A stretch of 64,000 bases of DNA from Thalassotalea sp. ND16A. Lineage in GTDB: Bacteria > Pseudomonadota > Gammaproteobacteria > Enterobacterales > Alteromonadaceae. Both the position numbers and the translations under genes were made by a program. The notes below the pieces were generated by a model. That model saw only the letters and a program-made list of their open reading frames with translations. It did no database searches and was not told where the DNA came from. The stretch covers positions 1 through 64,000 of the forward strand of contig NZ_JQDZ01000007.1 in the NCBI RefSeq assembly GCF_000764205.1, in the 5' to 3' direction. Shown here one piece after another: positions 18,178 to 27,367 of this stretch (the stretch's first letter is position 1; the number at the start of each line of letters is the position of its first letter).

Positions 18178-18771
18178 TCAGGGTTTAATCAATGTATTAG
18201 TTAAGCCGTTTTTAAACCGATACCAATCAAAACTCTCACCCGGATCGGTTTTTCTGCCCGGCGCAATATCGCAATGGCCGGCAATTTTGTCGACATCAAT
18301 GTCGGGGTAAGTAGTAACAATAGCAATACTGAGTAATTGTAAGGTTTGATATTGAACATCGGTATAAGCAATATCGTCGGTCCCTTCCATTTCAATACCA
18401 ATAGAAAAATCATTACATTTTTCGCGCCCGGCAAAACAAGATACCCCCGCATGCCAGGCACGCTTGGTAAAAGGCACATACTGAATGATTGCGCCGTCAC
18501 GACGAATTAAGCAGTGAGCCGACACTCGCATTTGGTAAATATCTTTAAAGTAATCATCTTCATCAGGGTTTAAACAGCCCATAAATAAATCGGAAATATG
18601 ATCAGAGCCGAACTTACCCGGTGGCAAGGATATGTTGTGAATTACCAACAAACTGATGTCGTCACACTCCCTGTTATCACAGTGTGGCGAAGGTAAATGG
18701 CTGATAGCAGGCGTTGAAAATTTAGCAGAAACTTCGAGCCAGCCATTGTTGATTGCAAATTTTGTCTCCAT
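18178..18771 (-). CDS. ampD: 1,6-anhydro-N-acetylmuramyl-L-alanine amidase
   Basis: 197 residues (E. coli AmpD 183), of the amidase_2/PGRP fold. It removes the stem peptide from anhydromuropeptides in the cytoplasm during peptidoglycan recycling. The zinc-ligand and catalytic residues are visible: the first His in LLVIHNISLPPG (about 44), and the C-terminal HCDIAPGRKTDPG (about 165-177) containing His and Asp. No signal peptide is seen, as expected. It is divergent from the retropepsin-like gene with 51 bp between the starts. Confidence 0.94.
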   Translation of the reverse strand: METKFAINNGWLEVSAKFSTPAISHLPSPHCDNRECDDISLLVIHNISLPPGKFGSDHISDLFMGCLNPDEDDYFKDIYQMRVSAHCLIRRDGAIIQYVPFTKRAWHAGVSCFAGREKCNDFSIGIEMEGTDDIAYTDVQYQTLQLLSIAIVTTYPDIDVDKIAGHCDIAPGRKTDPGESFDWYRFKNGLTNTLIKP

Positions 18772-18822
18772 ACTAATGATATCAGACCTCTTTTAAAACT
18801 AAGTTAGTAAAAGATTAGCACT

Positions 18823-19344
18823 ATGCAACCGATAGATGACAGTAAAAAAATAGGTAAAACTTTCATGTGGATCGCCTGGATCCTTTTCTTTGGGTTATTA
18901 GTGTGGGTCTTTCAGGGCACATTAAATAGACAAAGCAACCCGAATCAGACACCAACCATTGCATTAAACAGCGAAGGCTTAGCACAAGTCACCCTAAAGC
19001 GTAATAAATGGGGCCACTATGTATCGGCGGGTACCATCAATAATGAAAGTGTGGTGTTTCTCCTCGATACTGGTGCTACCAATGTATCGATCCCGGCCAA
19101 AATCGCCGATAATCTCAACCTGCCTAATTTGGGCAGCCATTATGCCGAAACCGCTAATGGTCGGGTAAAGGTATACCAAACCACAATAGATCAATTGAGT
19201 ATTGGTAATATTATCCTTTATAATGTCGACGCTAGCATCAACCCGGGCATGGACACGAATGAGATCCTGTTAGGCATGAGTGCGTTAAAGCAAGTAGACT
19301 TTCGCCAATCAGGCAAATACCTTTATTTAACGGAGCTGCGCTAA
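18823..19344 (+). CDS. Membrane-anchored retropepsin-like aspartic protease (TIGR02281 type)
   Basis: 173 residues. One N-terminal transmembrane segment (about 13-30) precedes a single retropepsin-fold domain with the catalytic signature FLLDTGATNVSIP (about 76-88) and a later hydrophobic strand ending in EILLGMSALKQ (about 144-154). A single domain would have to dimerise to make the active site, as in retroviral proteases. These clan AA proteins are common next to nadC/ampD in gammaproteobacteria, and the substrate is generally unknown. It shares a short divergent promoter region with ampD. Confidence 0.8.
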   Translation: MQPIDDSKKIGKTFMWIAWILFFGLLVWVFQGTLNRQSNPNQTPTIALNSEGLAQVTLKRNKWGHYVSAGTINNESVVFLLDTGATNVSIPAKIADNLNLPNLGSHYAETANGRVKVYQTTIDQLSIGNIILYNVDASINPGMDTNEILLGMSALKQVDFRQSGKYLYLTELR

Positions 19345-19359
19345 TTAACAGTGCTGCGC

Positions 19360-19386
19360 TAAGGTCGAATACATACAACCTTAGGG
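19360..19386. other. Short hairpin between the protease gene and nadC
   Basis: ctaaggt and accttag pair around a spacer of about 12 bases; the repeated gctgcgcta lies just before it. There is no U-tract. It could be a weak transcript end or a repeat relic. Confidence 0.35.
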
Positions 19387-19478
19387 TGAACGTACCTAAA
19401 CGCGGTTACATTAAAGCATATGTGCGGTTTAAACTGCACAATGTCACCAGAAAATAAGTTATCAACACAATATATTAA

Positions 19479-20390
<912 letters not shown>

Positions 20391-20416
20391 CACTCGATAT
20401 TAGAAAACAAATGAAC

Positions 20417-20449
20417 AAACTTAGGCAGTGCTCACTGCCTAAGTTTTAA
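20417..20449 (+). terminator. Intrinsic terminator of nadC
   Basis: aaacttaggcagtg and cactgcctaagttt form a long perfect inverted repeat with a very short loop, followed by ttaat. It lies about 27 bp past the nadC stop. Confidence 0.85.
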
Positions 20450-20506
20450 TAAAACATCGCCGATATATTTCTCTGCTCCCTATCACAAAATAGCTGATAG
20501 CCCCTT

Positions 20507-20534
20507 AGTTCCTCGTTCCAAGTTCCTCGTTCCT
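20507..20534. repeat. Tandem duplicate of a 14-bp unit
   Basis: agttcctcgttcca followed directly by agttcctcgttcct; each is itself two related heptamers. It resembles the agttcta and gtaccct heptamer tracts elsewhere in the window. Confidence 0.7.
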
Positions 20535-20739
20535 AGCTCTTTTTCCTAGTGCAGATTTATTAATGCTCCCCTTCTGCCCTGCAACAATTCGCCTAAAAAT
20601 CAACCACACAGCCAATATATGCAGTTTTTCTGACCATTCTGCCACTAATTTTAAAAAAAAGTTTTACAGAACCGCAAAAATGGTCCATATTAATTTTAGC
20701 CCCCATAATAACAATTAAATATTTAATGGATATAACACA

Positions 20740-21180
20740 ATGAAAAACATCAAATCAAACCAGGGTTTTACCCTAATCGAACTAATGATCGTGGTTGCGA
20801 TCATCGGTATTCTTGCCGCCGTTGCTTTACCTGCATACAAAACTTACTCGGATAGAGCCGCTTTCTCTGAAGTTGTATTGTCTGTCACTCCAGCAAAAAC
20901 TGCGGTTGAGTTATGTGTGCAAACTAATGCCGTAACTGCTACTGGTGGATGTTCTACTCTAGCTGAAAATGCAAACTGGGCTTCAGCTCCATTAGTAAAC
21001 GGTGTAGCAATTGCCGGCTCAGCAACTGCAATCACCATCACTGCTACACCAGATAATGGTAATGTCAATTCTGATATCACTTCATCTCATACCTACGTAC
21101 TTACTGGTACCATTGATTCTACTACTGGTGGACTTACATGGGCATCAAGCGGTGGCTGTAAAGCCGCGGGTCTTTGTTAA
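20740..21180 (+). CDS. pilA: Type IV major pilin
   Basis: 146 residues. A short leader ending in Gly (MKNIKSNQG) is followed by [24 protein letters not shown], the type III prepilin signal: PilD should cut after Gly9, N-methylate Phe, and Glu at mature position 5 is present. The globular part has four cysteines in two pairs (LCVQ...GGCST near 66-77, and [10 protein letters not shown] at the C-terminus), so two disulfides are likely. It would polymerise into the fibre used for adhesion, twitching and DNA uptake. It is followed at once by a strong terminator, consistent with high, separate expression. Confidence 0.93.
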   Translation: MKNIKSNQGFTLIELMIVVAIIGILAAVALPAYKTYSDRAAFSEVVLSVTPAKTAVELCVQTNAVTATGGCSTLAENANWASAPLVNGVAIAGSATAITITATPDNGNVNSDITSSHTYVLTGTIDSTTGGLTWASSGGCKAAGLC

Positions 21181-21192
21181 TAAGTTCTAATA

Positions 21193-21220
21193 AAAGCTCC
21201 TTATTATAAGGAGCTTTTTT
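21193..21220 (+). terminator. Intrinsic terminator between the two pilin genes
   Basis: aaagctcctta and taaggagcttt form an 11-bp stem followed by a run of T. It lies 12 bp past the first pilin stop and 15 bp before the second pilin start, so the second gene depends on readthrough or another promoter. Confidence 0.92.
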
Positions 21221-21235
21221 CTCAAAAATCGCCCA

Positions 21236-21649
21236 ATGAAAAATCTCAACGGTTTTACATTAATCGAATTGCTCATTGTCGTAACGATATTGAGTGTGCT
21301 TGCTTCAATAGCATTTCCTAGCTACATCCATTATAGTGACAAGGCTAAGTTCGCTACGGTAGTTAGTGCCGCAGCCCCTGTTAGAACATCAATAGATATT
21401 TGTGTTCAAGCTAAATCCCTTCCTGATTGCTCAAAGCTAAATGTAAATTCTAAATGGATGCACAATGAATTTATATCGACTATAGCTATTACTGGTACCA
21501 GTTCTAAGATAGTGGTTAAAACAACCCCTAAGAATATCGGTAATATAACTAACTTAGATACCTATATTTTAACCGGTAACGTTGATTCAAAAGATTCTCT
21601 AGTCTGGGATGACGACGCCAGCGGCTGTAAAATATCTAGACTTTGTTAA
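21236..21649 (+). CDS. Second type IV pilin, tandem paralogue of PilA
   Basis: 137 residues with a very short leader (MKNLNG) and FTLIELLIVVTILSVLASIAFPSY. The same cysteine layout as the upstream pilin is kept (DICVQ...DCSKL and SGCKISRLC), and colinear similarity (for example ICVQAKSLPDCSKL against [17 protein letters not shown]) shows a tandem duplication. It is more A+T-rich than the first copy and lacks a recognisable Shine-Dalgarno (ctcaaaaatcgcccaATG), so it is probably poorly translated. It could be a minor pilin, an alternative pilin for antigenic or functional variation, or a decaying copy; no internal stop is present. Confidence 0.85.
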   Translation: MKNLNGFTLIELLIVVTILSVLASIAFPSYIHYSDKAKFATVVSAAAPVRTSIDICVQAKSLPDCSKLNVNSKWMHNEFISTIAITGTSSKIVVKTTPKNIGNITNLDTYILTGNVDSKDSLVWDDDASGCKISRLC

Positions 21650-21730
21650 AAACAAAAGCATGATAATATTGAGCTTTTCGACCATTTTAACTAAACTATT
21701 AATAGCCTTTGTAATAATAAAAGAATAAAA

Positions 21731-23428
21731 ATGAAAGGAATTCATCGACAATCAAGTCTACTATCTGCTCTGGTACGCAACGAAATCGTCGCGTCAGATC
21801 AGGCTGGCAGTATATTTTCCGAGAGTCAGCGGCAAAAAACATCGATCATAAGTTACCTGGTAAACAAAGAAAACACCTCACCCAATGTGATCGCTCAAAC
21901 GCTGTCGAAAAGTTTTGGTTTTGCTTATGTTGATCTTAACCAAATCGATCTGAACATTTTGCCTGAAGGTCTGCGCAACGAAAAATTAATCAGTAAGCAT
22001 AATGCTCTGCCCTTGTATTTACGAGGGGGAATTTTGCATGTGGCCGTATCCGATCCCACCAATATAGATGCCATAGAAGAATTTCAATTTAATACTGGCT
22101 ATAGCACCGAACTGGTGATCGCCGATGAAAAATCGTTACGTGAAACCATCGAAAAGTTGCTTGAAGATGAAAACTCGGTATTAGATATCACCGATTTAGA
22201 TAGTGAAGAACTTGGCAATATTGATGTAGAGGACGAGAAAAAGGAAGAAGACTCATCTGGCGGTGCCGACGACGCGCCAATAGTGGTGTATATCAATAAG
22301 ATATTACTCGATGCAATTAAAAAAGGCGCGTCCGATTTACACTTTGAGCCGTTTGAACATATATTCAGAATTCGATTTCGTGTCGATGGCATATTAACCG
22401 AAGTGGCTAGCCCGCCAGTTAACCTTTCAAGCAGAATGACAGCAAGGTTAAAAGTAATGTCAAAACTGGACATTGCTGAGCGAAGAGTCCCACAAGATGG
22501 ACGAATAAAGTTAGCGGTGTCGAAGAAAAAATCTATCGACTTTCGAGTATCCACCTTACCTACTATGTGGGGCGAGAAAGTGGTAATGCGTATTCTCGAC
22601 TCTTCCAGTGCCAAATTGGGCATTGATATCTTGGGTTATGAAGATGAGCAAAAATCTCTGTATTTAGATGCACTATCGAAACCGCAAGGAATGATTTTGG
22701 TAACCGGCCCGACCGGCTCTGGTAAAACAGTTTCTTTATATACCGGCTTAAATATTTTAAACACTGAAGAACGAAATATTTCCACCGCCGAAGATCCGGT
22801 AGAAATCAACCTGGAAGGGGTAAATCAGGTACAAATCAACAACAAAGCCGGACTGGATTTCTCCAGCGCGTTAAAATCGTTTTTACGGCAAGATCCCGAT
22901 ATTGTTATGGTGGGTGAAATACGAGACTTAGAAACCGCAGAAATTGCGATTAAGGCGGCGCAAACAGGTCACTTGGTGCTATCAACTTTGCACACCAACT
23001 CTGCCGCGGAAACTCTTACCCGACTGCTGAATATGGGGGTCCCCTCATATAACGTGGCAAGCTCAGTGACGCTAATTATTGCCCAACGACTGGCCCGACG
23101 TTTATGTAATCACTGCAAAGAAGAAGATGATATAAGTGAGCACGCATTACTCGAATTCGGTTTTGCCGAAAATGAAGTGGCTAATTTGACCATTTATAAA
23201 GCCGTAGGTTGCGACGAATGCACCAAGGGCTACAAAGGCAGGGTTGGTATTTATGAAGTAATGAAAATTAGCCAAGACACTGCTACTATTATAATGGATG
23301 GTGGCACCTCACTAGACATCGCCAAACAGGCACAAACTGAAGGTTATAAAAATTTGCGACAATCGGCGTTACTGAAAGCCAAATCTGGAGTCACCAGTTT
23401 ATCGGAAGTCAGCCGAGTTACTGCCTAA
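21731..23428 (+). CDS. pilB: Type IV pilus assembly ATPase PilB
   Basis: 565 residues (typical 560-570). It powers pilus extension from the cytoplasmic face. An N-terminal MshEN-type domain (about 1-150) is followed by an acidic stretch (DVEDEKKEEDSSGG, about 162-177) and the GspE-type ATPase core with Walker A GPTGSGKT (about 326-333), the Asp box, DPDIVMVGEIRD as Walker B, and the His box. A tetracysteine zinc site, CNHC...CDEC (about 458-499), is typical of PilB and GspE extension ATPases and absent from PilT. The ribosome-binding site is weak. It begins the pilBCD unit 81 bp after the second pilin. Confidence 0.96.
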   Translation: MKGIHRQSSLLSALVRNEIVASDQAGSIFSESQRQKTSIISYLVNKENTSPNVIAQTLSKSFGFAYVDLNQIDLNILPEGLRNEKLISKHNALPLYLRGGILHVAVSDPTNIDAIEEFQFNTGYSTELVIADEKSLRETIEKLLEDENSVLDITDLDSEELGNIDVEDEKKEEDSSGGADDAPIVVYINKILLDAIKKGASDLHFEPFEHIFRIRFRVDGILTEVASPPVNLSSRMTARLKVMSKLDIAERRVPQDGRIKLAVSKKKSIDFRVSTLPTMWGEKVVMRILDSSSAKLGIDILGYEDEQKSLYLDALSKPQGMILVTGPTGSGKTVSLYTGLNILNTEERNISTAEDPVEINLEGVNQVQINNKAGLDFSSALKSFLRQDPDIVMVGEIRDLETAEIAIKAAQTGHLVLSTLHTNSAAETLTRLLNMGVPSYNVASSVTLIIAQRLARRLCNHCKEEDDISEHALLEFGFAENEVANLTIYKAVGCDECTKGYKGRVGIYEVMKISQDTATIIMDGGTSLDIAKQAQTEGYKNLRQSALLKAKSGVTSLSEVSRVTA

Positions 23429-23473
23429 AGTGACAAATTGTTAACTTGAATAATAAGAATATATAGGACGTTT

Positions 23474-24759
<1,286 letters not shown>

Positions 24760-24767
24760 AAAATTAT

Positions 24768-24796
24768 AAGCCGAAGTCTTTTGTAGATTTCGGTTT
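24768..24796 (+). other. Hairpin between pilC and pilD
   Basis: aagccgaagtct pairs with agatttcggttt (two G-U pairs) around a five-base loop, followed by an A+T-rich run without a pure U-tract. It may be a leaky terminator that lowers pilD expression relative to pilBC. Confidence 0.55.
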
Positions 24797-24830
24797 ATAT
24801 TATAAATAATAATAACAAAAAGGTTTATCT

Positions 24831-25718
24831 GTGTTTTCTGATGTAATCGCACTATTGCAACACTCCCCCGTCTTTTTTTACATAACCATCACCATACTGG
24901 GTTTAATCATAGGCAGTTTTTTAAATGTGGTCATTTATCGATTGCCGAAAATGCTCGAGAACGAGTGGTTTTGTGAATGCCGTGAACTGCTAGCGGATGA
25001 GCTAAAACCTGTAGAAGATAAAAAGGCAGAGTCGCCTTTAACCCTGTCAAAGCCAGCATCCACCTGCCCCAAATGCGGTCATAAGATTAAGGTTTGGGAA
25101 AACATCCCGGTAATTTCCTGGATATTGTTGAAGGGTAAATGTTCTGCTTGTGCGAATCCAATTTCGGCACGTTACCCTATTATTGAAACCTTAACCGGAA
25201 TAGCTTCATTAGTCATAGCTATGCACTTTGGGGTTAGCTGGCAAACACTATTTATGCTTTTGCTTACCTGGTCTCTGATCACTTTAACTATGATTGATGC
25301 CGATAAGATGATTTTACCCGATCAAATCACCTTACCACTGGTTTGGCTTGGTTTGATATTGGGTTTAAATGGTGTATTTATTTCAATTGAACAAGCCGTA
25401 ATTGGCGCCATCATGGGTTACATGAGTTTGTGGTCTATTTTTTGGTTATTTAAACTCATCACCGGCAAGGACGGTATGGGCTATGGCGATTTTAAACTGT
25501 TTGCCGTTTTTGGTGCTTGGTTTGGCTGGGAATTATTACCCCTGCTTATTTTGATGGCATCGTTAGTCGGTGCTATTGTCGGTATTAGCTTGATGATGTT
25601 TAAAAATCATCAAGGTTCTAAACCGATCCCTTTTGGCCCCTATTTAGCCGTCGCCGGCTGGATAACAGCACTTTGGGGCGAAGGCATCTGGCAGTGGTAT
25701 TTGGCAATGCTTGCTTAG
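24831..25718 (+). CDS. pilD: Prepilin leader peptidase / N-methyltransferase PilD
   Basis: 295 residues from a GTG start with aaagg upstream. It cleaves prepilins after Gly and N-methylates the new N-terminus, in the inner membrane. An N-terminal hydrophobic segment leads to GSFLNVVIYRLP, then a cytoplasmic loop with the zinc-binding tetracysteine CPKC...CSAC (about 79-82 and 105-108), followed by a series of membrane segments. The two catalytic aspartates are in TMIDADKMILPDQ (about 156) and GMGYGDFKL (about 217-225). It serves the two pilins upstream and any type II secretion pseudopilins elsewhere. Confidence 0.96.
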   Translation: MFSDVIALLQHSPVFFYITITILGLIIGSFLNVVIYRLPKMLENEWFCECRELLADELKPVEDKKAESPLTLSKPASTCPKCGHKIKVWENIPVISWILLKGKCSACANPISARYPIIETLTGIASLVIAMHFGVSWQTLFMLLLTWSLITLTMIDADKMILPDQITLPLVWLGLILGLNGVFISIEQAVIGAIMGYMSLWSIFWLFKLITGKDGMGYGDFKLFAVFGAWFGWELLPLLILMASLVGAIVGISLMMFKNHQGSKPIPFGPYLAVAGWITALWGEGIWQWYLAMLA

Positions 25719-25737
25719 AAAAAGTTCGTAGAACTCT

Positions 25738-25851
25738 GGTTGGCGGGACTTCAGTCTCGCATTAGAGGATTCTACGCGAGGTTGAAACCCTGCCAACGAT
25801 GCGAGGTTAAAAACCCCGCCAACGATTCGAGGTTAAAACCTCGCCAACGTG
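25738..25851. repeat. Cluster of hairpin-forming 25-26-bp repeats upstream of coaE
   Basis: Three direct units at 25776-25800, 25801-25826 and 25827-25851 (gcgaggtt-aa/ga-aacc-cgccaacgat type) and one unit in the opposite orientation at 25738-25762. Each can fold as GCGAGGTT against AACCCCGC. In the inverted copy both stem arms have changed together (GACT against AGTC), keeping the pairing. They belong to the same family as the 30.4-kb array. The last unit ends 7 bp before the coaE start codon. Confidence 0.85.
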
Positions 25852-25858
25852 GTAATAA

Positions 25859-26467
25859 ATGTCAAAATTAGTTATAGGTTTAACCGGCGGTATTGGTAGT
25901 GGTAAAACTACCGTTGCCGATTTATTTGCACAATACGGCATCGATATTATTGATGCCGATATTGTTGCTCGTGAAGTGGTGGCTCCGGGTACAAGTGCTT
26001 TGGCAAAAATTAGCGAACATTTTGGTAGCGATTACATTCTTGAAAATGGTCATTTAGATCGCGCTAAATTGCGCCATCGAGTTTTTGCCAATAAACAAGA
26101 TAAAACCTGGTTAAATAGGCTTTTGCATCCATTGATTCGTGAAACAATGAATGGACAGTGTGTGGCCGCAAAAAGCGCCTATTGTTTTATAGTTGCCCCC
26201 TTGTTGATTGAAAATGGCTTAAATAAAAGCGTTGAAAAAGTGTTAGTAATAGATGTAAAACCTGAGACGCAAATCGCCAGAACCGTTGCTCGTGATAGCA
26301 ATAGTAAAGAGCAAGTGCAAAATATTCTTGCGGCACAAGTATCCCGTGAAGACAGGTTGGCTCATGCGGATTTTATTATTGATAATGATGTTTGTTCCAC
26401 CAACGAGTTGAAACAGCAAGTTGAGTCATTACACCGTATTTTTTTAAAGCTAGTTATTGAGAAATAG
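25859..26467 (+). CDS. coaE: Dephospho-CoA kinase
   Basis: 202 residues (E. coli 206). It phosphorylates dephospho-CoA in the last step of coenzyme A synthesis. The Walker A loop GLTGGIGSGKTTVAD lies at residues 7-21, DADIVAREVV at about 33-42, and the lid/substrate segment LLHPLIR at about 83-89. There is no good Shine-Dalgarno (cgtggtaataaATG), and the bases upstream are the repeat cluster, so the repeat may set the mRNA leader structure. pilD-coaE-zapD-yacG is a conserved gammaproteobacterial order. Confidence 0.96.
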   Translation: MSKLVIGLTGGIGSGKTTVADLFAQYGIDIIDADIVAREVVAPGTSALAKISEHFGSDYILENGHLDRAKLRHRVFANKQDKTWLNRLLHPLIRETMNGQCVAAKSAYCFIVAPLLIENGLNKSVEKVLVIDVKPETQIARTVARDSNSKEQVQNILAAQVSREDRLAHADFIIDNDVCSTNELKQQVESLHRIFLKLVIEK

Positions 26468-26596
26468 CTTTTATAGGTGAGATTTATACCGTTTTAGGCT
26501 TCTCTTGATAGATTCAAGTCGTGCCAAACCAAAAAACATTAGCCTTTAATTAAATCTATGGTTAATATAAAAAGAACATCTAATAATTTTAAAAAC

Positions 26597-27343
26597 ATGG
26601 CCGACATTCTTTACGAACATCCACTTAATGAGCGGATACGCAACTATCTGAAACTTGAGCAATTATTTGTTCAGGTGCGGTCTTGTCTGGCGCAAGAGTT
26701 TACCGCAAATCACACCCTGTTTTTCAATGCACTATTTGCCACTTTAGATGCGCTGGAACGCAGTGATGTACGTGGCGATGTCATTAAAGATCTGGAGAAG
26801 CTTGAGCAAAACTTGATTCTTTGGTCAAAATATCCCGAAGTTAATTCAAAAGCTCTGCAGTTAAACCTTGAACAAACTAAATCCTTAGCGACAAACTTAC
26901 GCTCTAAGCAACAGCTCTGGTTTATACTAAAAGACGATAAATTTTTAGACGGCATGCGTAAGCGCTTTACTTTGCAAGGTGCCTATTGTGGTTTCGATTT
27001 ACCTGCTTTAGTGTATTGGCTTAATCAACCCCCTATTTTTATTCAACAAGATGTCGATAAATGGTTATCTTCGCTGAGTAACATAGAGCAAGCATTGCTG
27101 TTGATATTGAAATTTATTCGTCAAAAAGCTGACTTTGAAGAAATTGAGGCCAACAATAGCTTTTACCAGGACAATGGCGAAGGCTTAATGCTGTTAAGAA
27201 TGAAGCTTCCCGAAAGTGTCGATTTTTTTCCTTCGGTTAGTGGTAACCGATATCGTTACTCCATCCGTTTTATGGAATTGTGTAATGAAAAGGGTCAGCA
27301 GTACATATCGCAAAATATTCGCTTTAAACTCGCTAAATGTTAA
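26597..27343 (+). CDS. zapD: Cell division protein ZapD (Z-ring crosslinker)
   Basis: 248 residues from ATG 26597 (E. coli ZapD 247). I chose this start because MADILYEHPLNERIRNYLKLE aligns with the family N-terminus; an ATG at 26558 would add 13 unrelated residues. It is a cytoplasmic dimer that binds the C-terminal tail of FtsZ and bundles protofilaments. The helical N-terminal half is followed by a beta-rich C-terminal half (FFPSVSGNRYRYSIRFME). It converges with the LtaS-like gene, whose stop is only 24 bp away. Confidence 0.93.
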   Translation: MADILYEHPLNERIRNYLKLEQLFVQVRSCLAQEFTANHTLFFNALFATLDALERSDVRGDVIKDLEKLEQNLILWSKYPEVNSKALQLNLEQTKSLATNLRSKQQLWFILKDDKFLDGMRKRFTLQGAYCGFDLPALVYWLNQPPIFIQQDVDKWLSSLSNIEQALLLILKFIRQKADFEEIEANNSFYQDNGEGLMLLRMKLPESVDFFPSVSGNRYRYSIRFMELCNEKGQQYISQNIRFKLAKC

Positions 27344-27367
27344 CTAAGCTGAACTAGATATCACCAC

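Larger units (their letters stand above)
20391..20739 (+). promoter_or_regulatory. nadC-pilA intergenic region
   Basis: 350 bp holding the nadC terminator, a duplicated 14-mer (20507-20534), and a long A+T-rich leader before the pilin gene. Pilin promoters are sigma-54-dependent in Pseudomonas; I found no good TGGCAC-N5-TTGC match here, so the promoter class is undecided. Confidence 0.45.

Noticed and set aside
20560-20739. Sigma-54 promoter for pilA
   Set aside because: No TGGCAC-N5-TTGC match of adequate quality was found; the promoter type is left open.
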